Shown here one piece after another: positions 59,555 to 64,000 of a DNA stretch of 64,000 nucleotides; within the stretch, counting starts at the first letter, position 1; each line of letters starts with the position of its first letter. Location of the stretch: assembly GCF_000374865.1 (NCBI RefSeq), contig NZ_KB895452.1, positions 711,830-775,829 of the forward strand. Reading direction: 5' to 3'. The notes beneath the pieces were generated by a model, which did not search any database, had not been told where the DNA came from, and worked only from the letters and a program-made list of their open reading frames with translations. Source of the DNA: Arthrobacter sp. 135MFCol5.1 (GTDB taxonomy: Bacteria > Actinomycetota > Actinomycetes > Actinomycetales > Micrococcaceae). Position numbers and translations under genes: made by a program.

Positions 59555-60523
59555 TCATAATGCAGTCGAAGAGAAGGCTGCTTGGGCATATGCTCTAAAC
59601 TTTTCGCACTCCCTCAACCAATTCGACTTACGGCTACTGAAAATCGCTGCCTTTACCCTGTAGACCTGGGCCCGACTCCAATACAATGCCCAAACAGACA
59701 ACCGCCAAATCAGCCAGGTCATCCTGTTCGGCCTGAACTCTTGAACGTAATATTCGGCGAGGTTCTCAATCCACAATGTCCAAACAGGACCCGATCCTGC
59801 CTCACTTGAAGCCCCGACCACATGATGCGCCCTGGAGTTGTTCGAGTGAATCACGTCATAGCCGAGGGATCTTATTCGACGGCAGAACTCAATGTCCTCT
59901 GCATACATAAACCATTTCTCCGAAAGACCCCCAAGCTCTTGCCAAAGGTGACGCGGCGTAACGAAACACGCCCCTGAAACCCAGTCGACACTAGTGGACT
60001 TGTCGCTAGACTCACCGGCAGGGTAGAGATTGAACCCCTTGCAGGCTCCGGCAGTAGCTCTCCACCTTGAAAGTCCTGCAAGCTGAAAAAACATGTGGCG
60101 AGCAGTCGGTTCGTAGCCAGCAGACCTAACCGTCAAGCGCCCTTGAGGATGCTCAATCACAGGAGCAAGTACGCCAATATTCTTATTGGCTTCGATTTCT
60201 GACAACATGCTATCAATTTGCTCACCGTTTACGATACAGTCGGGATTCAGCAAAAGTATGAAGTCTCCTCGGGCGGACCTAGATGCCAGATTAACCGCTT
60301 TTGCAAACCCTAGATTTGTATCACTAGGTATGGTGGTTGAATCGGGAAAAAAAGACTTCACAACAGGAAGTGACTCGTGGTTTGAAGAATTGTCAATCAC
60401 GATGATCTCGTAATCTGACTTGATGCCCTGCAAGGCAGCCAAACTGTCGCCTATAAACTTTTCACTGTTGTAAGCAACGATTATGATCGACACCCGTGGG
60501 TGATCAGAAGATACAGGAGTCAC
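59555..60523 (-). CDS. Family 2 glycosyltransferase, rhamnosyltransferase-like
   Basis: 322 residues. VSIIIVAYNSEKFIGDSLAA starts the GT-A domain, with LLLNPDCIVN as the DxD region, VSGACFVTPRHLW and FMYAEDIEFCRRIRSLGYD, as in WbbL-type rhamnosyltransferases. The GTG start overlaps the upstream GT4 stop as GTGA. Confidence 0.9.
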   Translation of the reverse strand: MTPVSSDHPRVSIIIVAYNSEKFIGDSLAALQGIKSDYEIIVIDNSSNHESLPVVKSFFPDSTTIPSDTNLGFAKAVNLASRSARGDFILLLNPDCIVNGEQIDSMLSEIEANKNIGVLAPVIEHPQGRLTVRSAGYEPTARHMFFQLAGLSRWRATAGACKGFNLYPAGESSDKSTSVDWVSGACFVTPRHLWQELGGLSEKWFMYAEDIEFCRRIRSLGYDVIHSNNSRAHHVVGASSEAGSGPVWTLWIENLAEYYVQEFRPNRMTWLIWRLSVWALYWSRAQVYRVKAAIFSSRKSNWLRECEKFRAYAQAAFSSTAL

Positions 60524-61641
60524 TTATTCTCTCCCCCAATTGAATCGCCGTAAAACTCATCGAAAATCCGATAGACGTCATTCCGGTACCGTTCCTCATC
60601 AAACAAAAATTCAAATCGTGCCCGTGCTGCGCGCCCGATGCTCGAGAGCTCAGACGCATTCAGTCGATCAATCAACCGAGCAAGGGCATCGGAGTCTCCG
60701 GGCTCAAATAACCATCCAGTAATTCCGTCATCTACGATCTCAAGCAAACCTCCAGCAGCACTCCCAATCACAGCTTTGCCCGCAGCTGCCGCCTCAATCG
60801 CGATGGTCGGAAGAGGATCTGGCTGTGTGCTCGGGACAACAACTACGTCGCAACTCCTTAGATATGGTGTGACGTCATCGGTCTCTCCGTAGACCTGTAC
60901 AGAACTCGGACGGTTGAGACTCGCAACGATTCTCGGGACGTCAACGCTTCGACCACTGGGAGGCGGTCCACCCAGCACCATAAGAGTGGCATCCTCGCGC
61001 TCAAGTTTGTTCCAGGCAGCCAGTAGAGTCTCGTGGCCTTTCCAGGCATTCCACCGACTGGCAACGAGAACTCGAAGACCCGTAGGAGGACTGCCGTCTG
61101 AACCACTCACTCTTGGAAGTCCAAATCCGTTGTAGACAACGGTCGTCTTCCGTCTTAGAGACTGTGCGAGGACGTGTTCAATTGCCTGGCTTACGCAAAT
61201 AATGCGGGAAGTAAACAGTAGAAAAGGGCTCAAAATTATTTTCTGAGCACCGGCGAGAAACTCGTGCAAGTGGAGTATGACTGGTATACCAAGCGCCCAT
61301 GCTACGGGTGCCAGTGGGGCAAGCGCTGCAGTATTGATATAGATGGCATCGGGACGCACTTTACGCAAAAGACGCGCCGCTCGAAGAAACCGCAAAGCTA
61401 GGCTGGGAACACTCAATATGTTCATATAGGCCCGACGAAGGACAGGTAAATCGACATGAGTTGCGGATATTCCGCGGGTCGTCAGTGCACTGGAAAGGAG
61501 ATGCCGCGGATAGTTGACGTCTGTGGGCAGCCACACCTTAATATCCCAGCGACCGCTAAGAGCCTCAATCGTTTTCAGGAGTACTTTGTCAGCACCGTAC
61601 ATTTCATCCGACGGGTGAACGACAAGAAGGGTCTTCGTCAT
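60520..61641 (-). CDS. Family 4 glycosyltransferase
   Basis: 373 residues with the GT-B fold. The N-terminal part reads LLVVHPSDEMYGADKVLLKT; the C-terminal nucleotide-sugar domain has VLVASRWNAWKGHETLLAAW, VVVPSTQPDPLPTIAIEAAA (the E-x7-E region) and GWLFEPGDSDALARLI. Sugar specificity is unknown. ATG 61641 overlaps the neighbour as ATGA. Confidence 0.91.
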   Translation of the reverse strand: MTKTLLVVHPSDEMYGADKVLLKTIEALSGRWDIKVWLPTDVNYPRHLLSSALTTRGISATHVDLPVLRRAYMNILSVPSLALRFLRAARLLRKVRPDAIYINTAALAPLAPVAWALGIPVILHLHEFLAGAQKIILSPFLLFTSRIICVSQAIEHVLAQSLRRKTTVVYNGFGLPRVSGSDGSPPTGLRVLVASRWNAWKGHETLLAAWNKLEREDATLMVLGGPPPSGRSVDVPRIVASLNRPSSVQVYGETDDVTPYLRSCDVVVVPSTQPDPLPTIAIEAAAAGKAVIGSAAGGLLEIVDDGITGWLFEPGDSDALARLIDRLNASELSSIGRAARARFEFLFDEERYRNDVYRIFDEFYGDSIGGENK

Positions 61642-62339
61642 TGGAGCGTCCGGATAGGTTTTGCAGGCACTCCGGCTACCAAAGTGTAGGGATCAACGCT
61701 TCGCGTTACCACCGCACCGGCAGCCACAACCGCCCCTCGCCCGATGGTGACCCCAGCTGTTACTACTGCACCGCTCGCAATCCAAACGTCATCCTCAATT
61801 GTTATTGGCTCCCAGGCTACGCCTTTATTTTTGATGGGTGTATTGATATCACTCATCTCGTGATTCTCGGAAAATAAACGAACACCTGGTCCTAGCATGA
61901 CATTATTTCCGATTTTTATGCCTCCGGAACATCCAATATAGCAATCGGGGCCGATACTCGAATGATCTCCCATCGTCAGCCCTTGACCAATATCTCGCGA
62001 GTAATAACTACTCGGCCGAATTTTTGCTCCAGCTCCAATTGAGACATTATTCCCGAACACCAGGCCGGCGGATGCCAGACCTTGAACCTCGGCCCTGTCC
62101 TCGGCGATGAAACCGTTTCCGACAGTAATAAGTTGAGGGTTAGAGATCCGAACCCCGCGACCGACTAGGGGCAGCCCTGAACAACGACCTAGTAGAAAAC
62201 GATGTACCGAACCCCGAACGGCCATTGGCGCGACTTTTGAAAGCAATTGAAGACTTACTCTCGTTGGCGAAGTCGACATTCCGGCCGCGCTCAGCCGATT
62301 TTTCTGTTCGATAAAGACTTTTCTAACTAACGCTTTCAT
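61638..62339 (-). CDS. Left-handed beta-helix O-acetyltransferase
   Basis: 233 residues with hexapeptide repeats (ISNPQLITVGNGF, MGDHSSIGPDCYIG, GGIKIGNNVMLGPGV, EDDVWIASGAVVTAGVTIGR, GAVVAAGAVVTRSV) and the catalytic His region RLFSENHEMSD. It resembles WcaF/NodL-type sugar O-acetyltransferases. It would decorate the repeat unit. Confidence 0.9.
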   Translation of the reverse strand: MKALVRKVFIEQKNRLSAAGMSTSPTRVSLQLLSKVAPMAVRGSVHRFLLGRCSGLPLVGRGVRISNPQLITVGNGFIAEDRAEVQGLASAGLVFGNNVSIGAGAKIRPSSYYSRDIGQGLTMGDHSSIGPDCYIGCSGGIKIGNNVMLGPGVRLFSENHEMSDINTPIKNKGVAWEPITIEDDVWIASGAVVTAGVTIGRGAVVAAGAVVTRSVDPYTLVAGVPAKPIRTLQ

Positions 62340-62478
62340 AACATCACGCCTTTAGGAACTATGGACGAGCTTCAGTCCATTAAATACTCGGACGAGAACT
62401 AATTGCACACCAGTAATAAAGAGCCCAGCTCCAGATTGTGCAGAAGTCTTTGACAAAAGAGCGAGTTGGATCGCCCCA

Positions 62479-63621
62479 TTAGTGGCGGGTCCCAGCGCTA
62501 ATAGCTTCAAGTGTGGATCTGCGGTCTCGAGCCTGGGCTGATCGGAGAGCCTTCTCGTAGGCAGAGCAAACAGATTCCCAGGTGTAGCCCTGAAGCACCC
62601 GTTCCAACGACAGTTTGGAGAGTCTTTCCTGCTCCTCTTTCGTCTCAATAACGCTCAGTACCGATCTAGCAATCCCCTTGGGCGTGGTGTCGCAAAAGAC
62701 ACCGTCCGGTCCGAGTACCTCTCGGTTATAGACCGTATCGCGTGCAACGACCGGGGCACCGTTGGCCATCGCTTGAACCAGAGCTGGGTTAGTACCCCCA
62801 ACGCTGTGACCATGAAAGTAAACACCGCAGTTCTTCCAGAGGGACAGCAGACGCTGATCATCCGCGATATGTCCAAGCCAGCGCACATTAGAGCTGCTCG
62901 CGGCGAGATTCTCGACGCTCTCCTCAAGCGGGCCACCATATCCGGAAGAACCCACGATAACCACTACATATTTCTGCGATAGTGTCCTTGCGGCCTCTAA
63001 GAATTCAGGCACTGTGTTTTCGGGTACGAAGCGAGCAACCATCAAAATATACTGCTTAAACGGCAGATTATCCTGTAGCGACTCTATCGACCCTTGTTCC
63101 CCGCCGTAGGGTATGAAGTTAGAATCGCGATTGAACTCGATTCTCCATCTGCGACCAATCTCCTTCGAGTCCGCGACGATACTTGTGGCGAAAAGCGCAG
63201 TAAGTCGCGCACCGAGTTTGAACACATTTTTGGCCAAGCCGCCCCATTTGGCTCGTTCCCATTCGATACCGTCGACATTGACGACGACGGGAATACCACG
63301 GAGTCGAAGCAGAGGTAGCCAAAAACCGTTGGCAACGTTCATCACGAGTGCCACGTCGGGTTTCTTCCATGCTGCGTGCAGACACGCCGTAAGACCGTAC
63401 GTAAGCGTGCTCAGAGACTTGTTTTCGATCCCGCGCGTATTGACGACGGAGACCCTCAAATCTGCCTCGGTCGGAAATTCTGTTTCCTTAGATCGCCCGT
63501 ACACGGTGACATCCCAGCCTTGGTCGGCGAGATAGGGAGCTAGCTTGCGAACGGCTGTCTCGAATCCGCCGTAGTAGCTTGGATAACCCCTTGTTCCGAT
63601 GATCGCGACCGTATGGCCCAC
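62479..63621 (-). CDS. DUF1972-type GT4 glycosyltransferase, rhamnosyltransferase-like
   Basis: 380 residues. The start VAIIGTRGYPSYYGGFETAV is the DUF1972 signature of GT4 enzymes that act early in EPS repeat-unit assembly. Other marks are VNVDGIEWERAKWGG, FIPYGGE, LMVARFVPENTVPEF and GGTNPALVQAMANGAPVVA. First gene of the minus-strand cluster; the stretch 62340-62478 after it has no gene. Confidence 0.92.
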   Translation of the reverse strand: MGHTVAIIGTRGYPSYYGGFETAVRKLAPYLADQGWDVTVYGRSKETEFPTEADLRVSVVNTRGIENKSLSTLTYGLTACLHAAWKKPDVALVMNVANGFWLPLLRLRGIPVVVNVDGIEWERAKWGGLAKNVFKLGARLTALFATSIVADSKEIGRRWRIEFNRDSNFIPYGGEQGSIESLQDNLPFKQYILMVARFVPENTVPEFLEAARTLSQKYVVVIVGSSGYGGPLEESVENLAASSSNVRWLGHIADDQRLLSLWKNCGVYFHGHSVGGTNPALVQAMANGAPVVARDTVYNREVLGPDGVFCDTTPKGIARSVLSVIETKEEQERLSKLSLERVLQGYTWESVCSAYEKALRSAQARDRRSTLEAISAGTRH

Positions 63622-63726
63622 GGTAAACCCCCATAAATTGACACTTCAAAGGCGCCTGCATAGTGCCGCCTCAGAGATTACCACTAAGTCTGGCACGCGA
63701 AGTTTTCGCTACGTAACCTGTACAGG

Positions 63727-64000
63727 GGACTGCCCCCGGTTTTGTTGACTCCTTGACCTAGCGAGCTTGTGCTCGTGGAAGGATGTTGACCATGCCCACG
63801 CCTTATGGGGCGGAGTTCCGCCAGGATGTTATTGATGTGGCCCGCAAGGGTGAGGCGCCTCTGGCGCAGATTGCGAAGGATTTCGGGCTTTCGATCACCA
63901 CGCTGAAGCGATGGATTGCCATCTCTGAGCGTAAAGATTCCGGGGCTGGCCCGGCGGCCGCTGAGTCGGCTGAGATGCGGGAGCTGAAGAAACGCAACCG
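63727..64000 (+). mobile_element. Left end of an IS3-family insertion sequence
   Basis: GGGGACTGCCCCCGGTTTTG at about 63726-63745, followed by TTGACTCC, resembles the terminal inverted repeat of IS3-group elements and precedes an IS3 OrfA. The exact first base is uncertain and the right end is outside the window. Confidence 0.6.
63792..64000 (+). CDS. IS3-family transposase OrfA, partial at window edge
   Basis: At least 69 residues from ATG 63792, truncated by the window end. EFRQDVIDVARKGEAPLAQI and AKDFGLSITTLKRWI form the helix-turn-helix of IS3/IS911-type OrfA, followed by the start of a leucine-zipper region (AEMRELKKRNR). GGAAGG lies upstream; an ATG at 63783 is also in frame. The catalytic OrfB should follow, joined by programmed -1 frameshifting. 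Confidence 0.88.
   Translation, partial: MPTPYGAEFRQDVIDVARKGEAPLAQIAKDFGLSITTLKRWIAISERKDSGAGPAAAESAEMRELKKRN

Noticed and set aside
62352..62648. 98-codon minus-strand frame after the DUF1972 glycosyltransferase
   Set aside because: Mostly overlaps the glycosyltransferase in another frame; no supporting motif or ribosome binding site.
1..64000. CRISPR arrays, rRNA and tRNA genes
   Set aside because: No regularly spaced repeats, no rRNA-like sequence and no cloverleaf with a TTCRA arm was noticed on reading either strand; a tRNAscan/Infernal run would be decisive.

Overview
The window looks like a chromosomal segment of a high-GC Gram-positive actinobacterium, most likely of the Arthrobacter/Pseudarthrobacter group. 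This rests on the codon use, many GTG/TTG starts, 4-bp ATGA/GTGA gene overlaps, a CmtR-type metal sensor, an ECF42 sigma factor with a DGPF-motif partner, ANTAR and RskA-like regulators, and in-frame VEPVET repeats typical of that group. The genus is inferred; no rRNA, tRNA or CRISPR array was seen.

Layout. 0.3-11.4 kb: an LCP cell-wall ligase, a cmtR/CDF/CDF metal-efflux unit, an acyltransferase, a GAF-ANTAR regulator, an FAD monooxygenase, a small secreted protein, a YCII(DGPF)/ECF42 pair and a TMEM175-type channel. 11.4-16.5 kb: a structured leader with a 26-codon ORF coupled to a small membrane protein, then a branched-chain 2-oxoacid dehydrogenase operon (E1a-E1b-E2) divergent from an Lrp-type regulator. 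16.7-21.0 kb: a four-gene operon of exported proteins, three with SipW-like signal peptides. 22.3-25.5 kb: a repeat-rich protein without a signal peptide next to a membrane M50-like metalloprotease with a PqqD-like N-terminus. 25.6-31.8 kb: small secreted proteins, a LuxR regulator, a CaCA antiporter and a two-component system. 31.9-42.4 kb: a class A PBP, a MinD-like ATPase, a DUF4397 protein, a shortened sigma factor with its anti-sigma factor, several tiny membrane proteins, and an alpha/beta hydrolase divergent from a MarR regulator.

42.5-51.2 kb is a likely envelope exopolysaccharide machine. A BcsB-like exported protein, a GT-C-like membrane protein, a GT2 synthase with an N-terminal MshEN domain and a histidine-less Hpt-like protein form one minus-strand operon. 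It converges on two tandem GH26-like hydrolases, the first of which lacks the predicted nucleophile.

52.4-64 kb is visibly poorer in G+C and holds a Wzx/Wzy-type polysaccharide locus: a Wzz-Wzc chain-length/tyrosine kinase, polymerase, flippase, pyruvyl transferase, three glycosyltransferases and an acetyltransferase. A decayed ISL3 transposase lies inside its left part and an IS3-family element starts at the right edge, which fits horizontal acquisition. The best candidates for undescribed biology are the M50/repeat-protein pair, the SipW-signal operon, and the MshEN glycosyltransferase operon with its apparently inactive partners.
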